A stretch of DNA of 64,000 nucleotides from Cerina litoralis (GCA_022008415.1 JAIRBC010000014.1:1-64000), one strand, 5' to 3'; positions 9,082 through 17,889 are shown, counted from the stretch's first letter. Notes: generated by a model from the letters alone, not told the origin. Numbers and translations are program-made.

Positions 9082-10737
9082 ATGAAGAAATTAATTGCTA
9101 AAACTTCTGCCATTAAAGAGACAAACGTTCAAAGTAGGTTAGATAGTGTGGGGAATTCTGAGCATGCGCAGGAATTTGATTTCGCCTTCCTTGGATCTGG
9201 CATTTCAACTTCCTTTACTTTGTTACATTTTCTCAAAAAATTACAACATAAAACAATTACAATTCCACTTCGAATTGCAATAATTGATAAAACCCAAGAT
9301 TTTTTTACCGGAATCCCTTATGGCAACAGATCAGGTTCTTCTGCGTTGCTAATTACCTCCTTGGCCGATTTTCTACCCCAACCAGAGTTGGGCAAGTTTA
9401 TAATATGGCTCAATAGAAACAAAATTTGGCTATTGGAAGAGATGGAAAATGATGGAGGTATCCTCACCCAGAATTGGCTGTTACAAAACAAAAGGGCAAT
9501 AGAAGAAAATGATTGGAAAGATCTTTTTATTCCCCGCCGCTTTTTTGGGAAATACATTAGTGAAAAGGTCCACAGAAAAATTAAAAAAGCCGAGAAATCA
9601 GGAGCTGTTATAGTCCAGTTCTTTTCTTCGACCGTTGAAAATGTCACCAAAATGAAGGTTAATTATTCCATTAAGGGGAATGGTCTGGACATTTTAGCGC
9701 AAAACACTATCTTGGCCATTGGATCTCCTCCTCCCCAAAAAATTTGGGAGAAAGAATTTGAAGATTCATCAAAAATCGAAAGTTTAAAATTATTTTCCAA
9801 TCCCTACGAAGTGGGGTTAAATAAAACCATACGGAATACACAAGCCTTCCTCGAAAATAGAAAAGGCACCAAAACCAATATCCTGATAATCGGATCCAAC
9901 GCCAGTGCCTTGGAAATGCTTTTTAAGTTAAACGATTACCCCTCCATTGCAAAACTTATCAATAAGTTTATATTGATTTCTACCCAAGGCTTACTCCCCG
10001 ACTCAATTGTTGATATTGAACTTGGCAAAAAATTTAAGCCCAACCACCTTATTAACTTAAAAAAAAGAAATAATCTAACCGCGCATGAAATAGAATCGGC
10101 TGCCTTAACCGATTTAGATTACGCCAATGAAATGGGATTGGGAGCTGCAACCACCGTAGGCATAATCTCCAAGGCTTTTGGTGCCTTATTGGACAAATTA
10201 GATCCGATTGAAAAGGAATATTTTGCTTGCTACTATGGCAACGAGATAGGGAGAAGGCAACGTTGTGCCGGAACACACTACACCCAAACCGTAATAGGAC
10301 TTAAAGCATTAGGTAAATTTGAACATATAGCTGGAAGTTTCCAAGAGATTATTAGAAATGGAAACGCCGATTTTGGCTTCCGATATACCGATACGATTAC
10401 GAAAAAACATGCTTCTTACCCCGATAATATTCATCTAGTGATAAATTGTATCGGCAGTTCTTCTTTAAAATCAGATGATCTGCCCCTCTTATACCGCAAT
10501 TTAATGTCCTCTGGCCTGTGCGTTCCAAACAGGTCGTTAAAAGGCTTTAGTGTTAACGAAAATCTTGAGACTGCGGAAAATTTACACTTGATAGGCCCGC
10601 TTTTGGCCGGGAACGTCATTGACGGAAAACCCGTTTGGCATGTGGAACATTGTGGGCGGATTATCTGGCTTTCTGAAGTACTTGCCGAAAAGCTAGCCAA
10701 TAAAACCTGGCTTGAACAAAAGCCAATAATACTTTAA
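9082..10737 (+). CDS. FAD/NAD(P)-binding protein (NAD_binding_9 type)
   Basis: The 551 residues show the layout of the FAD-NAD(P)-binding family. A first dinucleotide loop (FAFLGSGIS, residues 35-42) is followed by an acidic strand end (AIIDK), and by ITSLADFLPQP and LAIGSPPP (211-218). A second loop, ILIIGSNASALEM, starts near 267, and NCIGSS comes before the C-terminal flavin region. The family includes uncharacterised oxidoreductases and monooxygenase-like proteins. Here it stands between a CapK-like enzyme and a membrane protein, in a block of acyl/aminoacyl activation genes. A role in oxidising or hydroxylating the activated group before it goes on the glycan is plausible but unproved. 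No signal peptide is seen. Confidence 0.75.
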   Translation: MKKLIAKTSAIKETNVQSRLDSVGNSEHAQEFDFAFLGSGISTSFTLLHFLKKLQHKTITIPLRIAIIDKTQDFFTGIPYGNRSGSSALLITSLADFLPQPELGKFIIWLNRNKIWLLEEMENDGGILTQNWLLQNKRAIEENDWKDLFIPRRFFGKYISEKVHRKIKKAEKSGAVIVQFFSSTVENVTKMKVNYSIKGNGLDILAQNTILAIGSPPPQKIWEKEFEDSSKIESLKLFSNPYEVGLNKTIRNTQAFLENRKGTKTNILIIGSNASALEMLFKLNDYPSIAKLINKFILISTQGLLPDSIVDIELGKKFKPNHLINLKKRNNLTAHEIESAALTDLDYANEMGLGAATTVGIISKAFGALLDKLDPIEKEYFACYYGNEIGRRQRCAGTHYTQTVIGLKALGKFEHIAGSFQEIIRNGNADFGFRYTDTITKKHASYPDNIHLVINCIGSSSLKSDDLPLLYRNLMSSGLCVPNRSLKGFSVNENLETAENLHLIGPLLAGNVIDGKPVWHVEHCGRIIWLSEVLAEKLANKTWLEQKPIIL

Positions 10738-10909
10738 TACAAAACTGTGTTTATGACAACCCCGATGTAATATGGCCAAACAAATAAGACGGAAATACAA
10801 AATGCATCATTTATCCAGTTTACTCCACGTCTATTTCCTTTTAAATTTATCTATATAAAAGTTACCTGCCTATATCATTACAATGAAGTGATTTCAAAAC
10901 AGCACCTTA

Positions 10910-10933
10910 TCGACGAATTACATTAATTGTCGA
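10910..10933. repeat. inverted repeat TCGAC..AATTA / TAATT..GTCGA
   Basis: A 24-bp inverted repeat with one bulged base lies about 65 bp before the EEISWGQR membrane protein gene. It could be an operator. Confidence 0.35.
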
Positions 10934-10997
10934 GTGAATTTCTGATCTTCAACGGTTTAACATAGATTTACTTTTAATTAAACCAAACTCAATCCAG

Positions 10998-11822
10998 ATG
11001 ATACCAATACTAATTCAAAAGATGGTCAACGAAAAGCATCAGCGTCTAGTTGAACAAATATTGCCAGATAATTTTGAGATGTATAAAATTGCTTTTAGTG
11101 TATTATTATTACTATTCGCGGTTCTGTTTTCATTTTCCAGCAAATTTAGGGAACCTATTATCAAGTACGTTAGCAACAACCTGTTCTTTGTGTCCGCGTT
11201 AGGGATATTTGTGACTATTTATATAGTAGCTAGGTTTTTCTTTTATAAGGAGATTTTTGCTTTTCTATTCTTCGAAGATGGTCTTTTTGAGAATGCAACC
11301 GCGGTCTTTTTTATTTTGGCCTTTGTATTCTTTCTAGCCATAGCCGTGAAGAGCAGTATAAAGAATAATCATACAAGGTTTGTGGTTATATTGTTGGCCC
11401 TTTTTTCCTTCTTTGTCGGAATGGAGGAAATCAGTTGGGGTCAACGTTTGTTTAATATTGAAACTCCTGAGTACCTGCAAGAAAGAAATTACCAAGAGGA
11501 ATTAACGGTCCACAACCTTATTTCTGCTCGATATTATACTTATTTGTATTTTGTTATTAGTGTCTGTTTCTTAATTTTTTTCGCATTTTCCAATTCTAAA
11601 TATAAATCTTTTCTCGGAGTAAAAAAGGAATATCTGCCTTCCAAGAAATTCCTCGGAATTGCCTTATTACTACCATTAATTGCCTTTGCCGATCGGGAAT
11701 ATTTTGAGTTTGTGCTATCCTTTATATTCTTTATCTATGCCTTTCAACTTTTTAAAAAAACAAGATTAACGAAACAAAACATTCCTAAAAAAATTGTAGG
11801 TAACCCAGATAAAGTACAGTAA
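10998..11822 (+). CDS. multipass membrane protein with EEISWGQR motif
   Basis: This 274-residue protein has about six to seven hydrophobic helices. Between helices is the conserved stretch MEEISWGQRLF followed by ETPEYLQERN, a signature I recognise from uncharacterised membrane proteins of several phyla, where acidic and Arg residues lie next to a membrane helix. The C-terminal tail is short and basic. The ATG at 10998 is used; ATG at 11022 is an alternative. Its place between the FAD protein and the second CapK-like gene suggests work on a membrane step of the same pathway, but no function is known. The membrane protein at 18750 also has an acidic D/E-E motif after a helix. Confidence 0.7.
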   Translation: MIPILIQKMVNEKHQRLVEQILPDNFEMYKIAFSVLLLLFAVLFSFSSKFREPIIKYVSNNLFFVSALGIFVTIYIVARFFFYKEIFAFLFFEDGLFENATAVFFILAFVFFLAIAVKSSIKNNHTRFVVILLALFSFFVGMEEISWGQRLFNIETPEYLQERNYQEELTVHNLISARYYTYLYFVISVCFLIFFAFSNSKYKSFLGVKKEYLPSKKFLGIALLLPLIAFADREYFEFVLSFIFFIYAFQLFKKTRLTKQNIPKKIVGNPDKVQ

Positions 11823-12050
11823 TAATATAAATACAAAATACTGAACTGGCCACATAAAAAAACGTAAAACAGGGAATAAGGAGTGTCTATAATGAGCCGA
11901 ATATTTAAGCAAGATTTATATATCTAAGTAACTAACCTAATTCAACAACCGAGAACGTGAGCATGTAACCCTGGTTTACCTCTAGTTTGGACACATTTTC
12001 AACAAATACAAATTCCGCGAAACGGGAGCTTTAAATTAAAATATGCCATA

Positions 12051-13343
12051 ATGCCTAGAAAAATCGCCTTTTGGTTATGGGATTCCTTAAAGACAAATCC
12101 TATAAGGAAACATTTAGCATCAATTAAAATGATCAATGAAAATCCTTTTGGCCAAGCCTCTAGGATTAAAAATGAAGGAGCGTTGAAGAATCTTCTTAAG
12201 CACGCCATAAATACCGTACCCTTTTATAATGATATCAGTAGTGAAGGCATAGAAAGTTATCCCGTCGTAAATAAAAACCTAATTAAGAATAACTTTGGTT
12301 CTTTTGAATCGTCTTCCTTTCATAACACAAAAAGGATCAAGCAGACTACAAGTGGATCTACCGGCACACCGTTTACGGTGCTTCACGACATAAATAAAAG
12401 AAATAGAAATACTGCAGACACCATCTATTTTGGAGAACTGGCCGGATATAATCTTGGATCAAAGCTTTTTTATCTTAAGAAATGGAACGATCAAAATTAC
12501 AAGAGTATTTCCTTACAATGGAAACAGAATATTATCCCTGTCGACGTTTTCGACCTAAACGACAAGGAAATAAGTAGCTTAATCGGACAATTGAAAACCG
12601 GCAACAAAGATAAAAACCTGCTTGGTTATGCATCTGCCTATGATGCAATCGCCCGCTATATACAAAAGGAAAATTTAGGTGCTTTGGAGGTTAACGTCAA
12701 ATCTATTATTGCCATGTCCGAGGCACTCAGTGATACGACAAAGAAAATTTTGGGAAATTGCTTTAAATGCGATGTACTTTCCCGTTATTCCAATATTGAG
12801 AATGGTATATTAGCCCAGCAAATACCTGGTTTTAATAATAATTTTCTAATAAATTCCGCTAGTTATTACATCGAGATATTGGATTTTAACTCGGATAACC
12901 AGGTTAAAAACGGTGAGCCCGGCAGAATAGTCGTAACCGATCTATTCAATTATGCAATGCCAATGATAAGATATGATACGGGCGATGTGGGCAAATATGA
13001 TATTATTGAAAAAAATGGAAATTCCTTTCCAGTTTTGAGAGATATTGAAGGCAGGAAAATGGATATCATCTTTAATACCAATGGGGAAATAATATCATCG
13101 TTCCTGGTTACAAATAGTATGTGGAAATATGATGAATTGCGTCAATATCAATTTATCCAAAAATCCAAAATCCATTATTTGTTTAAATTAAATATTGACG
13201 GTTCCTTTGAAAGGGAAGAAGAGCTAATAACAGAATTTAAATCATATCTCGGAAGGGATGCCCTAATTGACGTTGAATACGTAGACGAGATTCCCATACT
13301 TTTTTCCGGTAAAAGAAGAAAAGTAGCGAATTTGATGAAATAG
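12051..13343 (+). CDS. CapK/PaaK-like adenylate-forming enzyme (2)
   Basis: This is a paralogue of the protein at 7397, with the same architecture over 430 residues. The P-loop TTSGSTGTP is at residues 99-107, RYSNIENG is in the adenine region, then ATNYAMPMIRYDTGDV-type and EGRKMDII segments. The linker before the C-terminal lid (NSASYYIEILDFNSDNQV) is nearly the same in both copies. Members activate carboxylates as acyl-adenylates. Two copies in one locus mean either two different acids or one copy taking over transfer. It is followed by the amino-acid adenylation gene, so up to three ATP-dependent carboxylate-activating enzymes are present here. Confidence 0.87.
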   Translation: MPRKIAFWLWDSLKTNPIRKHLASIKMINENPFGQASRIKNEGALKNLLKHAINTVPFYNDISSEGIESYPVVNKNLIKNNFGSFESSSFHNTKRIKQTTSGSTGTPFTVLHDINKRNRNTADTIYFGELAGYNLGSKLFYLKKWNDQNYKSISLQWKQNIIPVDVFDLNDKEISSLIGQLKTGNKDKNLLGYASAYDAIARYIQKENLGALEVNVKSIIAMSEALSDTTKKILGNCFKCDVLSRYSNIENGILAQQIPGFNNNFLINSASYYIEILDFNSDNQVKNGEPGRIVVTDLFNYAMPMIRYDTGDVGKYDIIEKNGNSFPVLRDIEGRKMDIIFNTNGEIISSFLVTNSMWKYDELRQYQFIQKSKIHYLFKLNIDGSFEREEELITEFKSYLGRDALIDVEYVDEIPILFSGKRRKVANLMK

Positions 13344-13505
13344 AATTTTACTAAGATATTTCAATACGCTTGACAATTGCAAACTTGGGTATTTTAATTT
13401 TTTCTGTGCCAAGGTTGTCCCGAACCGTCAGAAGCAAGGGTCGCTATTGATACGGTTTATCCCGAAGCCGGGATTAACATAAGAACAGTAAAAGAAAGGC
13501 ACTTA

Positions 13506-13523
13506 AACTTGCGATCGTAAGTT
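13506..13523. promoter_or_regulatory. imperfect palindrome before the adenylation gene
   Basis: AACTTGCGATCGTAAGTT is an 18-bp palindrome with one mismatched pair, centred on CGATCG and ending 26 bp before the ATG at 13550. Position and symmetry fit an operator for a dimeric regulator. No regulator gene is seen in the window to pair with it. Confidence 0.3.
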
Positions 13524-13549
13524 GTAGGAACATAACAATTCAATTTAAG

Positions 13550-15082
13550 ATGAGTAGTTCACGTGTGAAAATTAATTTAATTGAATATTTTGAAAATACA
13601 GTGGACCTGTTTAGTGGAAAGGTAGCCCTAGTAGATGCCAATTCAGAACTGACATTTGAAAAATTACAAATAAGGGCTAAGTACGTTGCCGTACGCATTG
13701 CACAAAAAAACAGAATAATCAATAGGCCTATTGCGATTTACCTACCCAAGTCCAATGAGGCCATTGTTTCCTTTTTGGCCACATTATACAGTGGAAACTG
13801 TTATGCCCCTTTAGATACAAAGAATCCCATTTCAAGGATAAAATCTATCCTACAAGTTTTGGATCCGATATGCATTGTTACCAATAATACATATATAGCA
13901 AACATAAAAAAGTGTGGATTAGACATAGACATAATTAATTTAGATGAATTGGACTTGGAGAAAACAAACTCCATCGAGCTCAATTATAATGAATGTATAG
14001 ATGTAGATCCCGCATACATTATTCATACGTCGGGGTCTACGGGAGTACCCAAGGGAGTTGCTATTTCCCATAGATCCATTTTCGATTATATTAATTGGGC
14101 CATCGACACGTTTAACATTACAGAAATGGAGAATATCGGAAATCAGGCTCCGTTTATTTTTGACAATTCCACATTGGACATTTATTTAATGATGTTTACC
14201 GGGGCCACACTTTATTTGATCCCGGAACAACACTTTATGTTTCCCGTTAATCTATTGGAATATTTAGAAACTAAAAGAATAAATTTTATATTCTGGGTAC
14301 CTTCTGTTTTGATCAACATAGCTAATCTAAAACTATTAAATTCTTCGAGAATACCTACCGTAAAAAAGGTGCTGTTTGCAGGCGAAGTAATGCCCACTAA
14401 ACATTTAAACTATTGGATCCAGAATTTGGACAAGAAGGTGCTGTTTGCCAACCTATATGGGCCTACAGAAATTACGGTTGATTGCACATACCATATTGTA
14501 GATAGAAAGTATAGCGACGATGAAGTGTTACCCATTGGCAAGCCTTGCCGAAATAGTGATGTGTTAATTCTTAACAATGAAAATAATATAGCTAAAATCG
14601 GGGAGCATGGAGAATTATGCGTAAGGGGGTCCTCATTATCTTTGGGCTATTGGAACAATTTTGAACGTACAAAATCGTTCTTTACCCAAAACCCACTAAA
14701 TAAATCATATCCAGAAAAAATATATCGAACTGGCGACATTGTTTATGTAAATAAAAAAAGTGAGATTATTTATGTTGGTCGTAAAGATTTTCAAATAAAA
14801 CATTTAGGATATAGGATTGAGCTAGGCGAAATTGAACATTCTATTTTGAGTGTCTTTAATTCCATAAACGTCTGTGTATTATATGACCAATCAAAAGGTG
14901 AAATTGTTTTGATATATGAATCTAAGGAAGAAATACCCAATAGTGAATTTAGAATAAAATTGGCCAATGTCTTGTCAAAATATATGATACCAACTCGATA
15001 CGTTAAATTAGATCAATTACCAACCACAAATAGTGGCAAAATTGATAGGGTCTATCTAAATAGAAGCATAATTATGGAATGA
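13550..15082 (+). CDS. stand-alone amino-acid adenylation enzyme (DltA/NRPS A-domain type)
   Basis: At 510 residues this is the length of DltA and of a full NRPS adenylation domain with its C-terminal lid. Core motifs are A3 TSGSTGVPKG at 160-169, A4 around FDNS (205-208), A5 NLYGPTE (301-307), A7 YRTGD (392-396), A8 GRKDFQIKHLGYRIELGEIE (410-429) and A10 NSGKID with Lys497. Asp205 aligns with the Asp that binds the alpha-amino group, so an amino acid substrate is likely. The residue matching the DltA Cys of FCGEVLP is Ala277 here. The small carrier gene 165 bp downstream is its probable partner. Substrate identity is unknown. Confidence 0.88.
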   Translation: MSSSRVKINLIEYFENTVDLFSGKVALVDANSELTFEKLQIRAKYVAVRIAQKNRIINRPIAIYLPKSNEAIVSFLATLYSGNCYAPLDTKNPISRIKSILQVLDPICIVTNNTYIANIKKCGLDIDIINLDELDLEKTNSIELNYNECIDVDPAYIIHTSGSTGVPKGVAISHRSIFDYINWAIDTFNITEMENIGNQAPFIFDNSTLDIYLMMFTGATLYLIPEQHFMFPVNLLEYLETKRINFIFWVPSVLINIANLKLLNSSRIPTVKKVLFAGEVMPTKHLNYWIQNLDKKVLFANLYGPTEITVDCTYHIVDRKYSDDEVLPIGKPCRNSDVLILNNENNIAKIGEHGELCVRGSSLSLGYWNNFERTKSFFTQNPLNKSYPEKIYRTGDIVYVNKKSEIIYVGRKDFQIKHLGYRIELGEIEHSILSVFNSINVCVLYDQSKGEIVLIYESKEEIPNSEFRIKLANVLSKYMIPTRYVKLDQLPTTNSGKIDRVYLNRSIIME

Positions 15083-15247
15083 GATTTCGGGAAATGACAA
15101 TTTAGACGGAAGACAATTAATTTGTGTGATCAAACTTTTATATCGAGCCCTGCCATCTGGCTTTTACTTTTGTTTCGACAGCGCTCAGCAAAACATAATA
15201 AAACTTTAGGTCTCCCAACAGACAAACATACTAACAAACTATAATAT

Positions 15248-15481
15248 ATGGAGGATAAAATAATACGTTTTCTAACAGAGATAAGACCAGAGTTCGATTT
15301 TACCAATTCCTCTGATTTTATTGAAAACGGCATGCTGGATTCCTTTGACATTGTCCAACTAGTAGTATCCTTGGACAACGAGTTCGGAATTTCTATAGAT
15401 GGCGTGGATATTTTGCCTGGGAACTTTTCCAATGTTCAAAACATTGTTGAACTATTAATTAAAAATGGTGTCACAAAATGA
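15248..15481 (+). CDS. acyl/peptidyl carrier protein (DltC-like)
   Basis: This 77-residue carrier protein has a phosphopantetheine attachment Ser32 in NGMLDSFDIVQL, an arrangement close to DltC (GLLDSF). The four-helix pattern and acidic surface are complete. Its stop overlaps the ATG of the KAS III-like gene by four bases, so the two are translationally coupled. The upstream adenylation enzyme would load it with an amino acid and the KAS III-like enzyme may use it as donor or acceptor. It needs a phosphopantetheinyl transferase, which is not in the window. Confidence 0.88.
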   Translation: MEDKIIRFLTEIRPEFDFTNSSDFIENGMLDSFDIVQLVVSLDNEFGISIDGVDILPGNFSNVQNIVELLIKNGVTK

Positions 15482-16545
15482 ATTTAAAATTTAGCAATAA
15501 AAGAATCACCGGTATTCTTACGGTAGTACCCGAAAACGAAATTAAATTTGAGGACGAAATTGACAACTACAATTTTTCTAGGGGCCAATCTATGAAACTC
15601 AAATTAATAATGGGTTATAACAAACGAAGGGTCGTAAAAGACGGTACAACAGTATCGGATTTATGTATCTATGGCATGAATTATCTTTTTAAGAAAAATC
15701 TCTTGAATAAGGAAGACATTGATGCCCTTATATTGGTAACCCAATCACCAGATTACTTTATGCCTCCTACAAGCCATGTCATCCAAGGGAAACTCGATTT
15801 AAAGGAAGATATGGTTTGTATGGATATCAATCAGGGCTGTTCTGGTTATGTTATTGGTCTCAATCAGGCATTTCTATTATTGGAACAAGAAGAAATCAAC
15901 AAGGTTGTACTGTTAAATGCTGAGATTCTAAGCCAGAAAGTGTCAAAAAGGGATAGAAATAACAATCCCCAGATCGGAGATGGTTCGGCGATTACCATTG
16001 TTGAAAAAGACCCGTCTAGCAAGCCCATTTATGGTTCTGTGAAGGTAGACGGAAAAGGTGCCGATGTATTGATAATTCCGGCGGGTGGTTTTAAAATGCC
16101 CTCTTCCCCCGAAACTGCTATTTTGAATGAAGATAAATCGGGTAATTTTAGGGCATTGGATCATTTGGCCATGAAGGGCGACGACGTATTTAATTTTGTT
16201 CAACGAGAGATTCCGCCCATGATAGAACATCTATTGGACAAGGCAAATAGCAACAAGGAGGAAGTGGATTATTTTATGTTTCACCAACCCAATAAATTTA
16301 TGTTAAAAAAACTAGCCGACAAGATGGAGGTTCCCTACGAGAAAATGCCTAACAATATCGTAGAGAACTTCGGCAATTCGAGCGGTGTTACGATTCCAGC
16401 AGTAATTTCTTATAATTTAGGACAAAGGTTACTGAAAGAATCATTTTTAGTTTGTATGGCCGGTTATGGGGTAGGTTTGAACTGGGCATCACTTCTTCTC
16501 CATATGGAGAAATTAACTTTTTGTGAAATATTGGAATACAAATAA
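15478..16545 (+). CDS. FabH/KAS III-like 3-oxoacyl-ACP synthase
   Basis: The 355 residues have the thiolase-fold layout of KAS III. The catalytic triad is readable: Cys121 in DINQGCSGYVIGL, His269 in MFHQPN, and Asn300 in ENFGNSSG. All three are intact, so a condensing or acyl-transferring activity is expected. Stand-alone KAS III-like enzymes in polysaccharide loci can also transfer acyl groups to O or N nucleophiles. The gene is coupled to the carrier protein before it (ATGA overlap) and followed 5 bp later by a second carrier protein. This gives an ACP-KAS-ACP unit, separate from the primary fatty-acid synthesis genes. Confidence 0.9.
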   Translation: MNLKFSNKRITGILTVVPENEIKFEDEIDNYNFSRGQSMKLKLIMGYNKRRVVKDGTTVSDLCIYGMNYLFKKNLLNKEDIDALILVTQSPDYFMPPTSHVIQGKLDLKEDMVCMDINQGCSGYVIGLNQAFLLLEQEEINKVVLLNAEILSQKVSKRDRNNNPQIGDGSAITIVEKDPSSKPIYGSVKVDGKGADVLIIPAGGFKMPSSPETAILNEDKSGNFRALDHLAMKGDDVFNFVQREIPPMIEHLLDKANSNKEEVDYFMFHQPNKFMLKKLADKMEVPYEKMPNNIVENFGNSSGVTIPAVISYNLGQRLLKESFLVCMAGYGVGLNWASLLLHMEKLTFCEILEYK

Positions 16546-16550
16546 CAATT

Positions 16551-16766
16551 ATGGAGAATTTTGAAGTATCGATTGCTGAAATCCTGGAAGTCGACAATAT
16601 ACAATTAAGCGACGAATTAGAATCCTTTGATGCATGGGATTCTTTGACCATATTATCGATAATTGCCCATTGTGATGACAAATATAAAGTCGCCTTATCG
16701 GCTAATGAAATAAGTGAGTCTAAATCTATTAGAGGGTTAAAAGAATTAATATTATCCAAGAAATAG
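16551..16766 (+). CDS. second acyl carrier protein
   Basis: This 71-residue carrier protein has the attachment Ser31 in FDAWDSLTILSII. It starts 5 bp after the KAS III-like gene and is clearly different from the DltC-like carrier at 15248. Two distinct carriers flanking a KAS III suggest that one brings the extender or acceptor and the other the starter, or that one hands the finished group to a transferase. Confidence 0.85.
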   Translation: MENFEVSIAEILEVDNIQLSDELESFDAWDSLTILSIIAHCDDKYKVALSANEISESKSIRGLKELILSKK

Positions 16767-16926
16767 TGATGTGTAATCTTATAAAATACCGACAGTTTAA
16801 TCTAAATATGCTGGTTTAGATAGGTGACACGTTTTTTGGGGCACTTTTGTTTTCCATATAATTTCATCAACACAACTATAAATTTTTATCCATCTAGAAT
16901 GATTTCAACAATAGCTTTGATTAGTA

Positions 16927-17106
16927 ATGAGACCATTCCTCCCACTGGAACTATTGAACAAACAAATGAAGCTATGGAGATATGGGAAAGGAATATTAAT
17001 CGGTCATGTAAATCCTAGATTATACAATGTGTTACCAGCCTACAGAAATCCCATATATAATATAATTAGAAGGAGCAAGAAAAGATGCAAGATAGAAAGA
17101 CCTTAA
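16927..17106 (+). CDS. possible small protein of 59 residues
   Basis: A frame with ATG at 16927 reads through to TAA at 17104-17106. It overlaps the start of the next gene by 22 bp. The product is basic, with a compositionally sensible stretch (GILIGHVNPRLYNVLPAY and NPIYNIIRR). I do not recognise it; it may be the tail of a degraded gene or chance. The overlapping frame at 16824-17018 looks less natural. Confidence 0.25.
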   Translation: MRPFLPLELLNKQMKLWRYGKGILIGHVNPRLYNVLPAYRNPIYNIIRRSKKRCKIERP

Positions 17107-17756
17107 ATGTGTTGGCATTATACCCCGAAAGACTCAATATACTATTAGAATTGGCAAATGAATCTTGTGGGTTCGAATTATTTAATGTTTTTAAGAACAT
17201 GACTGGTGAAAACACAGGTCTTTATGTCCCGAACAGAGAATATAAAGTTACGTTTCACAATTGGTATGAAAACAAGTATAGTTTGGATCCTAAAGGTTGT
17301 TACGCTCTTGGTGTAATCGGTACAAGATCCAAGGAACTTGTGTTCAACACCTTTCACAAGTATGCAGGGGCAAAAAAGGGACAATTCAATAATTTGGTAC
17401 ATCCTACATCATATATATCAAATTCTGCCAGGTTAGATTATGGATTGCAAATGGGGCCCCTGAGTTCTATTTCAGTACTCACCAGGGTAGGATTTGGCGT
17501 AACCATCAAAAGGAACTGTAATATCGGCCATCATTGTCATATAGGAAATTATGCCACAATAAACCCGGGTGTCTCCATCAGCGGATTTGTAACCATTGGG
17601 AACAATTCATTGATTGGTACAGGGTCTATTGTCAAGGATGGCCTTAAAATAGGAAGCAACTCGATCATAGGTTCAGGAAGCAATGTGGTCAAAGATATTC
17701 CCGATAATTGCGTCGCATACGGAAATCCTTGTGTTGTGCATAGAATTAATGAATAA
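17085..17756 (+). CDS. left-handed beta-helix acyltransferase
   Basis: The 223 residues comprise an N-terminal alpha/beta region of about 105 residues, then hexapeptide repeats from about residue 105 (NLVHPTSYISNSARLDYG onward). The repeats include the GHHCHIGNYATINPG catalytic-type loop and end with the AYGNPCVVHRI tail typical of NeuD/PglD-like enzymes. The N-terminal part lacks the usual GxGxxG dinucleotide loop, so it may bind a different sugar nucleotide or acyl donor. The ATG at 17085 has AGGAG 10 bases before it, a clear Shine-Dalgarno that is rare for this phylum. Substrate is unknown; the neighbouring carriers make an ACP-borne acyl donor possible. Confidence 0.82.
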   Translation: MQDRKTLNVLALYPERLNILLELANESCGFELFNVFKNMTGENTGLYVPNREYKVTFHNWYENKYSLDPKGCYALGVIGTRSKELVFNTFHKYAGAKKGQFNNLVHPTSYISNSARLDYGLQMGPLSSISVLTRVGFGVTIKRNCNIGHHCHIGNYATINPGVSISGFVTIGNNSLIGTGSIVKDGLKIGSNSIIGSGSNVVKDIPDNCVAYGNPCVVHRINE

Positions 17757-17889
17757 AATATAACCCGAAACCGATTATCATACGGCTGGGCTTTAGTGCA
17801 AACTTTATAATAAAAAGGATAGTCCTATTATTATATTGATTCGGAAACAGAAAAAGTTACAAATTAATATTAATAATCCATAAACGAAT

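Noticed and set aside
13459-13474. ATCCCG/CGGGAT hairpin as terminator of the second CapK-like gene
   Set aside because: No T-run follows and the stem is short.
16824-17018. 64-residue plus-strand frame before the acyltransferase gene
   Set aside because: Composition is like untranslated AT-rich DNA; the frame at 16927-17106 looks more natural and even that is uncertain.
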